64,000 bases of DNA. It comes from Gymnothorax reevesii. Its lineage: Eukaryota; Chordata; Actinopteri; Anguilliformes; Muraenidae. Every line of letters begins with the position of its first letter. The first letter of the stretch is position 1. Location of the stretch: assembly GCA_029721435.1 (NCBI GenBank), contig CM056583.1, positions 49,951,620-50,015,619 of the forward strand, read 5' to 3'. Both the position numbers and the translations under genes were made by a program. The notes under the pieces were generated by a model. It had not been told where the DNA came from. It ran no database searches and saw nothing but the letters and a program-made list of their open reading frames with translations. Shown here piece after piece: positions 12,934 through 23,885 of the stretch.

Positions 12934-13215
12934 AAAATGACTTAACTGGGGCAATAGACCATAAAAAAATTTACTTGGCACTATTAAGTGATTGATCAAA
13001 AGCACTTGATACAGTTGAACACAGAATATTGACCAATGTCTTTCATAACATTGGCATATCTAAAAGCAAGCAGCATCTTAGTTTGCCAACTATTTGTCTG
13101 ATAGAATGCAATGAGTTCAGATGGCAGGATCAACCTCCTCTTTTCAGGTCTGCCACAAGGGTCAATGCTTGGGCCAATATTGTTCTCTATCAATATCAAC
13201 AATTTATGTAATAAC
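12934..13215 (+). pseudogene. L2-clade LINE, reverse transcriptase middle part (broken)
   Basis: The reading frame resumes directly after the inserted element: AATGACTTAACTGGGGCAAT follows the AAAGTA before the insertion. It reaches SKALDTVEHRILTNVF (the RT motif usually written AFDTVDH) at about 12995-13035. LPQGSMLGPILFSININN (RT motif PQGSxLGPLLF) lies at about 13148-13207. An in-frame stop precedes SKALDTVEH and a frameshift lies between the two motifs. Similarity stops after 13215, so the YADD region and C-terminus are absent. Confidence 0.87.
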
Positions 13216-13907
13216 TTATAAAATACTATGTACCATTTTTATGCTCACAATACTATTTTTTAGTATTACTATTTATACTAAAAATACTATTTTTTAATAC
13301 TTGAGATTCTTGATCTCAATGGGCTAATTACCCGGTTATATAAAGGTTAATAAATACATTTTACCCAATCAATGATTTACAGTGAGGTTCTATATCACTA
13401 AAATCACTCAGAAAAGACTGTCCCTGATGGTACATGGCAGTTCCAACCAAAACAAGGCCATCATAAATTCACAAAGATGGGATTTCCTTGCATTGCCCCT
13501 GCATTAAGTATAAGTAATCTTAACATCTCATAAGAAAAGAAATACGGCAACAGTTACACAGCACTCTTATTAGGATTAGTGCAAGGGCAACTCTGACAAG
13601 GACAGAAAAATCTATTCCTTAAAGCCAGAGATACAACTGGTCTCCTCAGCTACATTGATTGATAAATACAAATGCTGATAAGTCCTAAATTTTCCTTGCA
13701 GTTGTCTCAGATTTAAACCTATTATAATTAGAGGGTAAGAGGGAAAATGAGAAGAGCTACTGGCTTCCAGGGCTGTATTTGCGGAACCCTGATGAAATAA
13801 TAGATGCCAGACTTTGTTTTCAGTTGCTCATGTGGTCATTCCATAGCACTGCACTCATGCCCAATTACCACATCCTAGAGTACTACAGACAATCACTAAA
13901 TATTTTA
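13216..13907. other. Non-coding stretch
   Basis: No gene is recognised. Near 13240-13305 there is a local repeat of AATACTATTTTTTAGTAT type that can fold on itself. The rest looks unique. Confidence 0.4.
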
Positions 13908-15425
13908 AGTTAAAGGGGAGATATTATGAAAAATGGACTTTTCAGTGCTTTTTCTTGTAGACTGACACATAAAGTGTGCAATATGGCAACCAGGTCAATC
14001 TGGAGTGAGCTGGCCTTTCCTTTACTACTGTTCCGGAACTAGCCAGTCAGATTTTGTCCTTTCTTCAATGAAGAAAGAGGGCATGGCAACGCCCCTGTGC
14101 ACTTTTTTCTTATCGTGGGCGGGGTCTACCACAGCGTCCTAGGAAAAAAAGAAAGGATCGGAAGCCATTGTCCCCCGCAAGCGACAGGTTGAGAAAGGAA
14201 GTGTTATGGTTCTGTTTTTGCTTCCATGATTCTGTGTTTTAGCCATGTCTTTTCTTTATTCATTTTTCTTATTATACATCCTGGTTTTTCTGTTCATGCC
14301 ATTTCTGGATTCACTGCACTTGTCACCCAATCAGTTTGGTTCAGTCCGTAGTTTGTGTGCTTACATGCTTCGGGTGATTTCAGTAGTTCCTGGTGTTTCA
14401 TTTTATTACTTCAATTGTCATTTACTTCCTTCGCCTTGCTTTCCCTGATTACTAATGATACTAACATTCATATTTTGTATCATAGTTTACTAACCTAACT
14501 ACTCCATGTACGTATAACTAACTAATTAATAACAAGCACTTGGGTTAATTCATAAAGCAGCGCCTCCACTAATTACTACAAATGCAATCTCGGCTCTCGC
14601 ACTGTTCTAGTCTCCGCCCATTGCTTTACTTTCCCTGCATCTTCCTGTGTTTCAGTGAAATCTCTCACATTGAAGCGCGCAGAAGGTGTTACTACGCCTG
14701 TCATTATAGTACGCACTTCCCACAGTATAGAAAAAGCCACGTTTGGATTTGCGTACCTGACCCCGAACTCATGTCACTCGTCATATAAACCTATGTAAAC
14801 AGGTAAAATGTGTAAGACTTTGGTCGCATCTAACTACAGCCCCGAAAAATACCGCTGACCACAATGAGTCTAGCTACAAATGCTAACAGGAGTGGCAGCG
14901 CGTCTGGCTGACTGGGTGGTCGCTCAAAGCTCGGAGAGGTACGTATCATCTCATCTCATTTCATAGAAAAACATATTTCATTATGAAAGTACGGTGGACT
15001 GGTCCTTTAACTCTCTAAATTTGCTATCTAAACTTGCTATCAGACTCATTATTCACGGTGGTTTTGTAAGAGAAGTGTGAAATTACGCAAATTTCCAACT
15101 CAGTAATAATATGGAGAGCTGACCAAAATGCAAACTGGGAACTGCATACTCGCATTGGCGGTACACATTATTTCTTTTCGGAGCATGGGAGCAGCACAGG
15201 TACACCCTGCGGAAAAGGTAGGCGGAACAAGCGGCCAACCGATTAGTCAGGAGCCATGGAGGGGCGTTGTCACATATAACTCATTTGCATTTAAAGCTAC
15301 AGACACTGAAACAGCCAGCTCCGAGTAGGACTGAAATAGAGGGTTTTAGAGGCAGGCTAAAATGCAGGGTCAGAGTAGAGTTTTAGTATGAAACTTCACA
15401 GACATGTCCTAGGGGCCTTTAAGAA
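13908..15425. mobile_element. Nested DNA-transposon remnants
   Basis: The left boundary AGTTAAAGGGGAGATATTATG (13905-13925) is the terminal type of a common fish non-autonomous DNA transposon. A possible right end, CATGTCCTAGGGGCCTTTAA, lies at 15402-15421. A second end, GGTCCTTTAAC at 15000-15010, preceded by TTTCATTATGAAAGTACGGTGGAC, belongs to another fish transposon type. An unclassified repeat copy (14203-14660) lies in the middle. I infer at least one insertion inside another; exact joints between 14660 and 15000 are not resolved. No transposase is seen. Confidence 0.6.
14203..14660 (+). repeat. Unclassified interspersed repeat, copy A
   Basis: This segment begins TGTTATGGTTCTG and is collinear with a second copy at 56955-57340 plus 58561-58670. 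Shared blocks include TTCGGGTGATTT, GTTTGGTTCAGTCC/GTTGGTTCAGTCC, AACTAACTA-rich sequence, and TCTCCGCCC followed by TTGCTTT and TCAGTGAAATCTCTC/TCAGCGAAAATCTCTC. The TGTYATGGTTCTG start and the T-rich text resemble LTR-like or Zisupton-like fish repeats, but I cannot assign the family. Its main value is as an empty-site comparison for copy B. Confidence 0.65.
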
Positions 15426-18400
15426 TTATTTAAACTTATTGAAAAAGAGTATAATATGTCACCTTATGTCACCTTAATATTGTTCAATGTGCACATTGGG
15501 AAATGTTCGCATTGCTCAAGGTAAGAGCATGAAAACAGGTTCTTGTAATACACAATGAGAGACCTCTGGCATTATATCAAAGTCAACTACGATTGCTGTC
15601 AGACATGAAGTGAAGAGGATATTCAGCAGAATTTGTTGTATCCTTTTCAACAGATGCTGTTCCATTGTTGTCACCTAAGAGCTCACTGAAGATTTAGAGC
15701 CTGCAAGTTAATTTTCGATTCTGTTCTTTGAGAGACCTTGACCTTGACATTTGTGTGGATTGGCAGGTTGGAGAATCTCCACGTCTCCCCTGTTTTGCAA
15801 ACAGAACGCAACAAAGATCTGGATAAAGCAGAACCCAAAGACAGAAATCTTTGCCAGAAAAGTGCAAAAAGTTAAATTAGTACCTGGCTAACATTAAATT
15901 GCATTTCTTTCAAGAATATATGCAGGTAAAAATCCAGGGATAGGATTCAGCAAAGTCCATTTGCAAAATATTACAAAATTCACTCTGTAGAATGGCACAA
16001 TAATCCGTTTGGTTTTCTCTCGAGGGTAACCAATTTTGGAAAAATAGTGGCTAATATAAAAGAAGCTGAGGGGCCATTTAATTATTCAAAGATCTCTCCA
16101 TCTTCCTCAGTGAGACTTATTCATCTTCACCAAAGTTCTGATTCACAGTAAATCAAATTACACAAGCATCTGTTAAATATTATTTAGAGCCATCTGTTGA
16201 TCATCAAAACTCTTACGCAAATTGCTGCGCAGTTTTCAATAAGTTTTAAAGCCGATGGGAGTGAAAAATACAGGAATGTCAGCATTCAGAATATGCACCA
16301 AGCAAGTAAGGCAGATTTAATTATACGCAGCTTCCAGAACCTAAAGCAAAGACATATTCCCTGTGGCATGTGCCTCCGCATATTCCTGAAATGTACAACA
16401 GTCTACATGTCATCTTCGATCATCATCTCTGCCCACCATTGCGTTATTGTAGAGATTGCGACTAATTCGAGCTAACAGGAAAGGAAATGGTGTATCCTGT
16501 GGCTATATCTCAACAGAAGTGATTTTTATTTTATTGAAGCCCTGTAGCTCATTTTAGTATATATCAATGCACGTCTGTCGCAGATTTTCTGTTATACACA
16601 ATGGAACAACTTCAGCAATGACAAGCTTCAATTCACCATCATACAAAGAAAAAGAATGATGGGTGTTACTGTTGCAGTTCTTCAAAAATCTGGACCCAAA
16701 GCAGATTTGTTACAGTCGAGTATGAGCTATTATGAACAACCTTAAATCTTTTGCAATTTTCTTCTCAAGTCCGTTCAGAATCTTTGTGCTAAATATACAT
16801 ACAGAACGATGGTTAGCGAAAACTCCGGGCCACACAGAAGCAAAATCTAACGTATGAGCACTAGAAGATGATTGAAGACTTTCATGAGTGAGGCAGGAGC
16901 GGCTTGTGACTGTAAGTACCATAAATTTGCACTGCTCATTGAGTGTGTCAGCTTCCAAAAAGCACTGACCCCAAGCAATCTGTTCTGCTTCATATTTCTG
17001 CCCAGTATTGGTGAAATTTATGGGCACTTAACAAGATTAGCAATGCACTACGCTCAAGCATTCAGCTTGCCTCTTTTCACGGTGCTGCTAAAATTTTAGC
17101 AAACAAAATAAAATACTCCAAGGTCTCACTGACAGTTGAGACAATGGACGAGGGCACTGATAAAGACTTTTGGATGATTGTGTTCAACAGCTTAATCTAA
17201 TCTTGATGGCAGTCGAGCCAAATTGTTTAAAGCCTATAGCTCACTACACAAAGACTCAATTACAAAGAGTTTTAGATACGGTAAGAGACTGCAATATACC
17301 TTCAAAATGTTTCAAAACATCCTTTCTAATTGAATTGCTCACATTATACAGAAAATGACGTCAAGGGAGTTTGACACTTTGGTGCAACATATTTCTATTC
17401 TGCAGCACAGTATATATTGTGTACTTCACTGACCTAGTAAGTAGCACAAACTTTTCAGCAGCATAAATGACAATGTATATGTGGACAAAATGGAGCATAG
17501 AATGCACCAGCATTTGTGCAATCAACAACATTCTCCAAAAAAAATCTTTAATTTCATTGTGTCACTTCACACCGTTTTTATTCATTCATGCACTCCTCCA
17601 TTTTACAACACTCATTTACATACAATGACCACTGGCTACAGCATCACTTGGTCATTATCATTTTGACCATTTTTATAATCATTCAGCCATTAAAACTGTG
17701 AGCATGTGACATAAAAAAATTACATCCTTAAATAACAAAAGCAATAAAAAAAAAAAAGAAATGAAATTCCACCAGGCCATCTGAGCCAGGCTATGCAAGC
17801 TGGTATTGTTCTGATGAAAGATGCTGGGTTCCACAAAAGAACAAAATAGGCTTTTCATTACACTGTGTGAAAATAAGCCAATAAAATCAATTCCTGAATA
17901 ATAATGAGATGTAATATTTCAAGCCACTTTACCGTAAGCAGGGCCATCGAATTGCAAAATGCATGTAAAATTGAGAGTAACAGAGAGACCTTCAAGGCTG
18001 CGATTGCTACAAAAGGTTTTACAAGTGTAGAAAATCACACTAGGGTTTAAATTTAAATGAGTTCATAGATTTCAATGTGGACTCTCTGTCCACTATTATG
18101 TTGTGTGACATACCTAAATGCAACAACTGCATAATTTTAATGTTGTTATGTGATACCGAGTTATTGCTCCGTTTAAAATGCACATGTTCAAATCTGTAAT
18201 GTGGTTAAACCCCTGTTTAAAATTAGACTAAAAAGAATTATAAAGTTAAAACAGAAGAGGTAAGACTTAACGCAAAAGTTCACACTCGACAGCTTCAATT
18301 AGCCGTTAGAAAGAATCAGCTTCCATTAAGCTCTCCCATAATTGCCAACAAAGTTACAGGAGCCCGCTGTTAATTTCTTTAAACTCTTCAGCTATTTGAC

Positions 18401-18447
18401 AAGGCATGAATATATGAATCTGTCATGTATGAGAGTGTGATTTTGAC
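15426..18447. other. Unique non-coding stretch
   Basis: No exon could be supported on either strand. Frames of up to 105 codons (for example 16710-17027 minus, overlapped by 16872-17099 plus) have no recognisable domain. A poly-A run lies near 17748-17758. Confidence 0.45.
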
Positions 18448-18688
18448 CTTTTATAAAAGGCAGTTGCAACAGGTACAGCAGTTTTTCAATGCATTTCAAT
18501 GTGGAGAGGTACGGCAGTCCCCATTTCAAGCCCTGCCCTAACCTAACCCTAACCCCTAACCCTTCCCCTAATCCTAACTCTAACCCCAACCCCTAACCAT
18601 AATCCCGAGTCCTTATCCTAATCCCTTGAAATCGACTGCCCTACCAATAAAAACTGCCGTGTCTCTAGACACTGCTTTTATAAAATAG
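18448..18688. mobile_element. Inverted-repeat element with telomere-like core
   Basis: Two flanking arms are imperfect inverted repeats. The left arm (about 18448-18530) runs TTTTATAAAAGGCAGT, CAGCAGTTTTTC, GGTACGGCAGTC, ATTTCAAG. The right arm (about 18626-18688) reads back as TTTTATAAAAGCAGTG, CGGCAGTTTTTA, GGTAGGGCAGTC, ATTTCAAG. The core between them is a degenerate CCCTAA repeat. No coding capacity. The structure is that of a MITE, and the target-site duplication is not clear. Confidence 0.75.
18533..18625. repeat. Degenerate telomere-like (CCCTAA)n tract
   Basis: About 90 bp made of variants of the vertebrate telomeric hexamer: CCTAACCTAACCCTAACCCC, then CCCCTAATCCTAACTCTAAC, then CCTAACCATAATCC. 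Substitutions and one-base length changes are frequent, so it is old or was never a true telomere. It lies wholly between the two arms of an inverted repeat, which argues that it is part of a transposon and not a chromosome-fusion relic. Confidence 0.85.
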
Positions 18689-19212
18689 CTCAATGAATCA
18701 TCAATACAATAAATATCAGTATTGGTTAAGCTGTACTGTTGAGACCCCACTTCCCCTATACACTCCTAACGTGTTCCCAGCATCAGAAGTGCAGTGAAGT
18801 GACAGCTCCTGGTCTCTGGGCTCCCTTCAAATTAGGGACGACAAGCCTTTCACTTTCTTCCCCAAAGTGGACACAGTTGGCCGGATGCCGAACAGAATCT
18901 GACACTTTCTGTACATATTTATTTCCCAACTCTTAAGTATTGCAGACAGTAGAAACATGACACGGTACTGTCACTTTTGGAAGAGTCAGCACCACAAATG
19001 GATTGAAAGAAAGTGTCTTGTCAGTCAAAGTTTTGTAAAAGTTCCCAAAAATTATTTCCCTGAAAGCAACACTGATGTACTTGTGTGCCAACTTCTACAC
19101 CAATCAAGAATGCTGGCACCTTCATCATCTTGCATATTGTAGAATCAACTTTTTCCTAGGTTAAGTAATATTGTGACAGCAATGCATAAGATGATGTCAG
19201 AAATCCCAATCA
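18689..19212. other. Non-coding stretch
   Basis: Two short frames (18739-18936 and 18957-19142) show no domain. Nothing else is recognised. Confidence 0.4.
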
Positions 19213-19870
19213 GTCATAACATTATGACCATAGACAAGTGAAGTAAATAATTTCATCTTGTTACAATGGCACCTGTAGTGGGTGGGATACATAAGACATT
19301 AAGTGAATATTTTTGTCCTCAAAGTTAATGTGTTGGAAGCAGGAAAAATAGGCAGGTATAAGGATGTAAGCGACTTTGACAGGGGCCAAATTGTGATGGC
19401 TTGATGACTGGGTCAGAGCACCTCTAAAACTGCAGCTCTTGTGGGGTACTCCCTGTCTGCCATGGTCAGTACCTACCAAATGTGGTCCTAGGAAGGAAAA
19501 CCGGTGAACCTTCGAAAGTTTTCATGGGCGGCCAAGGCTCATTGATGCACATTGGGAGCAAATGCAGACCCGTGTGATGCAATCCAACAGAGGAGCTACA
19601 GTAGCTCAAGTTGCTGGAGAAGTTCATATTGGTTTTGTCAGAAAGGTGTCAAAACACACACTAAATTGCATTTTGTTGTGTATGGGGCTGCATATCTGCA
19701 GACCGGTCACAGTGGCCGTGCTGACCCCTGCACACTGCCGAAAGTGCCTACAATGGGCACCTATTCATAAGAACTTGACCATGGAGCAATGGAGGACGGT
19801 GGCCTGGTCTGATGAATCACGTTTTCTTTTACCTCATGTGGATGCCATCATGCTAAATTGCAATGCTTCA
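19213..19870 (+). pseudogene. Tc1-like transposon type B, 5' two-fifths with broken transposase
   Basis: The left terminal sequence GTCATAACATTATGACCA at 19213 is that of a common fish Tc1-like family. The transposase start region follows (GTAAGCGACTTTGACAGGGG, 19368-19386), then the helix-turn-helix region. The open frame at 19562-19873 keeps SNRGATVAQVAGEVHIG and the catalytic block TMEQWRTVAWSDESRFLL, which carries the first Asp of the DDE triad. A stop codon (TGATGG TTGATGA region near 19400) breaks the N-terminal part. Everything after VDA at 19855 is missing, including the second and third catalytic residues, so the copy is inactive. Confidence 0.9.
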
Positions 19871-19873
19871 TAA

Positions 19874-21559
19874 ACTACTGTCGGCTACCCTGTTTGTCAT
19901 GTTTGTTCAGACTTCGCCCCCCATCCTCTCCCCTTATTTTTTTCTTAAAAGACAGGACAGAGTCTCCACAAAATACCTCGCTTCGGAACCAAAACTGAAA
20001 TACAGTAATTACCGTCAAACTGTGAAAGGGAATTCAACCTGATATGGAAGAAAATGATTACAACACAGAGTGCATCCGCATAATTCTTTACGTATGCCTG
20101 TCCTCCTTGTCCTTCTATTTTTGTTTACGGCATATAACAATGGCATGCATATTCCAGAAGGAAGAAATACCAATAAAAGAACAGCAGCGATGCCAAATGA
20201 AGATTGCAATCTGGACTGAAGGATCATATTTTTCAGCTCCAAGTACTGCTGCATGAACATACTGCCATTAAAGCAGATGCAGGATGCTCACTATGAAGAG
20301 TAAAACAAAACAAAAAAATGTTCAAATTAAGACTGCAGAGGAAATAGCCTGCATGGCTAAGGCTACGCAATCTACACCTGATATGAAAATAGCAGGACAT
20401 GCATCAAAGTGTTTGATAATTAATGGCGGTGAAGAACTCCATTAACACAGTTTTTTTCTCCCGTCATGGAATGTGACAGCAGATGATTTATTTTTCCCTC
20501 GCATTTTTACAATGCGAGTTCAAACGCAGGAAAATGCCAGGAGAACAAAAGAAGTGCATTATATGCTCAGTTGAATTCAAATTACCTCGCAGTCTCTTTG
20601 ATGCAAGAGCAGATAAAGAACCTGTTTGTAAATGGTTTGTAATGGGTGGCATGGGGCAATCTTCTCTTTGCCACACTCAGTGAAACAGAACAGGTGAAAA
20701 GTCTTTATGGGTTTTTGTGGCGAGAGCTCTTCTAATGCAGAGCATTAAGTACAGTAATCCCTATTCCAAGTATCCTCTCTATGAACCCCATCTGCCTAGT
20801 CCCACCCATGTTGCCAATTAATTCAATTATTAATACTGCTGTCATGGTTACTATCAGTGGATGTTTGAAACAAGGACCGAGGAGCCTTGAATGCAGAAGT
20901 ATTTTTAGAGCGCAGGTCAAGTCAAGATCAGGAGACCATTAAGGATAACATGCCGAGAATGTTAGTGTTCGGCAATGCTGCATGCTTATTTACAGAATTC
21001 CATCTTTCAGCAAAGCAATCACTAACATATATGGACAAACGCTTGAACAACAAGGTCCCAGTCTCCATGAGAAAGAATGTATTCAAGCTTGATAAGACAG
21101 GATGGTTCACACAAATGGAAGATGCAGGAACTGCGTCAATAACAGCAAATATGGCATCCAGTGCTGTGCATTAGCAACAAAACACCTGACAAGCGTCTCA
21201 CCTTAGTATCAATGGCTTTTGTTCAATACAATTTATAACCTCTGATTGTGACTTCGATCATAGGTCAAACCAACGCATGTAAAGTTAAAATGCGTGACAT
21301 CACATCCCTCCAGAATCCCGACAGCTTTGCTGAAATTTTAAGATTGATTCACAGGATCTAACCTAAACTTCACTCATCATGAGTGAACAGGTCATCATAC
21401 CGATCACATTGACTTGTGAGGAGTATGTATGACCAGTATTGCCCAAAACACTTAAATTTTATCTATAACAATAATTGGATAATATAATATGATCTGTATG
21501 ATTTACATTACATATTAATTTAACTAAAAAAAACAGTATGAGTGCTGCTTGTTCAATTT
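19874..21559. other. Unique non-coding stretch
   Basis: No supported gene. The frame at 20887-21174 (95 codons) overlaps a minus-strand frame and has no domain that I recognise. Confidence 0.4.
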
Positions 21560-21928
21560 AGGATGCACCACTCCAGTTTTTTCAGTCCTGATACAGATAC
21601 CGATATCTGAGCTTTAAGTATTGGTTGATACTGAATACTGATCTGATACTAAAGTTTAATTAATCAGCTGTATGCCTCACTGGGTTGAAGACACTTGGAT
21701 CATTCTTTTATGTGCCAGACAAAATCAGACTTTGCTTGAGCACTGCTTTCATATTAAACTCTGTAAAATGAAGTACACAGATTTGCACATTTATTAAATG
21801 AATTGATTTGTTAGTCAATAAAATTATTGGAACCCGATAACAGATTTGCCCATTGATTCCCAAACAAACTATTTGACTCAGTACTGGACCAATACCTGAT
21901 ATCAGTATCGTTATCGTTGCATCTCTAC
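21560..21928. mobile_element. MITE with GATACCGATA-type ends (probably hAT-derived)
   Basis: The ends are imperfect inverted repeats: GGATGCACCACTCC then CTGATACAGATACCGATATC on the left, and GATATCAGTATCGTTATCGT then TGCATCTCTAC on the right. The middle (about 250 bp) is AT-rich and non-coding. Elements with GGRATGCAACGATACCGATA ends are a widespread fish non-autonomous family, usually placed with hAT; that placement is from general knowledge. Confidence 0.75.
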
Positions 21929-23335
21929 TTCTGACTGAACTAGTAAATCACCACTCCCCCCCCCCCCGACATCACCTTCAAACATTGAGGCTACATAGAT
22001 AAATGGACATTTACATGGATTTGCCCAGGCTAAAATTTTCAGAGAAGACAACATATATATTCAACCATCATTTAATGCTTATGGAAACATTTCTGCGTAA
22101 ATCTAGATTTGGTTTATATTTCTGAGGCACAACCCACATGCCTTATTTTATTCTCCTATAGATTAAATACTTACAGAATAAACCTAATTAAAGAGCAAAT
22201 TACTGTGCAGATGAAAACAACTGCATTTACCCAATTTGCATGAGTAATGGTATCAGGCACAGCCAACAAAATTCCCTGACCACAGCACGCTTCTAACTAA
22301 GGCACTGATGCAAAATAACTATATTCAGCAAAATTACCCAGGAAATTAAAAAAAAACCCAGGATGCGCACAGAATATAAAAACAGAAGAGAGAACACAAG
22401 ACCATAAATACTGAACCATAATCATATCTAAACCAGAGGTTTGATACTTAATGGGAGGACCGAGATGCAGTCTGAACATTGAGAATGACGCAGTTCTCCA
22501 CACCACTGAGGGGAGTTTTGATAGACTCACTGTGGGAAGTTTGATAGACTACTGTGTATCATGACTGGGAAGAGCTAATTCAGAGGGGAGGGTCTCTAGA
22601 GTGCAGAACATAAACCAGGCTCCAGTGCGGAGTAGGAGGGTAGACTGGAGTCATGGTGGAGTGATTCTACTTACTCCTTTATCTGCAGTTGCATGGAACA
22701 TATTACAGGCAACATACACTTTTAATCTTCCATTTGACATATCATGTGATGCAGGCAGCACCATCATTTCTAAATCTGGGTCATAAGCAACACTTCCGCC
22801 AGCAACTGTCCATGTATTCAGAGCATACTAGAGCCAGCAGTGAACCTCCCTGCCCTTAAAAATACATAGGAGGTTGAGTTATTTCAGCACATTTTCACAT
22901 GAGGTTGTGCAGCACCAACATCAATTACGTTGAAGCAGATTTCCATTTATCCTCCCATCTGAAAAGATGGGATGATTTTAAAAAAAAATGATATAATACA
23001 AAGTTAACACATCTTCCCAACAGGAAATTATGGTTTTGAAATTGGCTTGGCACCAGGCCCACTGACACTTTTTGGTGGCAGAGGACTGATACAGAAGAGA
23101 GATAACAAATGAACTATTTTTCTGGGGCTAAAATTGAATGGAACTATTAAAAGAATTATGTACGATAACTATATCAGAATAAAAATTCAGTATTAAAATG
23201 ACGAGCAATGAGTCAATGATACAACATAGTGCTTAATCAGTTGAAGCGTAATGATTTTTGTAATGTTTGAGAAAATCCAATGATCCATTTTTTGTATTAG
23301 CATCCCTCAAAGGAAATGCTTTTGAGCAGTATACA
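21929..23335. other. Unique non-coding stretch
   Basis: Contains a poly-C run at about 21956-21967 and a short direct repeat of GTTTGATAGACT near 22516-22550. No gene is supported. Confidence 0.4.
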
Positions 23336-23885
23336 GATACACCAATGAGCCAAATCATAAAAACCATGCACAGATGAAGCAAATAAGACTGATTATCTCA
23401 AAACAGTGCACATGTCATGGTCTGCAAGTATTTCATGGTCCACGTAAGATACTCATGTGAGGAGTGTGTCACAATACAGAGTCCATTGCACCCTGTTGCA
23501 TATGGGTTCTTTGTCCCTGAAAACCAGTCTGAGTGCCTATTCTAACCCCTGGCCCACCATCAAAAGCCCCTACAATGGGCATGTGAGAGTCGAAACTGAA
23601 CCTTGGAGTAACTGAGGAAGGTCCTGTGGTCCAGTGATTCCCATTTTATTTTACACCATGTGTATCGGCCCGGTACGTGTGCATACCAGGGGAAGAGAAG
23701 GCTCTAGGATGTGGGAAGCTGGTGGAGGAAGTGGGATTCCCTGGGAGATGATCTGCTAAGAAAGCCTGGGTCCAGGAATTCAAGTGGAGGTCAGTTTGAT
23801 GGAGGTATTTTGGTGGCACCAATATTCGTGGCACCAAGGGAGACCAGCACAAAATTCGGTTGATGGTGTTAATGTTGTGGCTGAT
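23336..23885 (+). pseudogene. Tc1-like transposon type B, internally deleted copy
   Basis: Left end ACACCAATGAGCCAAATCAT and right end GGTGTTAATGTTGTGGCTGA are inverted versions of the family termini. The interior keeps only the middle of the transposase: CCTACAATGGGCATGTGAGA (23570-23589), then a frame reading VLWSSDSHFILHHV, the catalytic block, where the usual WSDES has become WSSDS. Next come YRPGTCAYQGKRR and a GGAAGCTGGTGGAGGAAGTG segment (23723-23742). The helix-turn-helix region and the IEHLW region are deleted. At about 550 bp it is roughly one third of the normal length. Confidence 0.85.

Noticed and set aside
16710..17099. Overlapping frames of 105 codons (minus) and 75 codons (plus)
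   Set aside because: Neither has a domain, a signal peptide or convincing splice sites, and they occupy the same DNA.
18533..18625. Chromosome end or fusion point
   Set aside because: The tract is short and degenerate, and it is bounded by inverted arms that indicate a mobile element.
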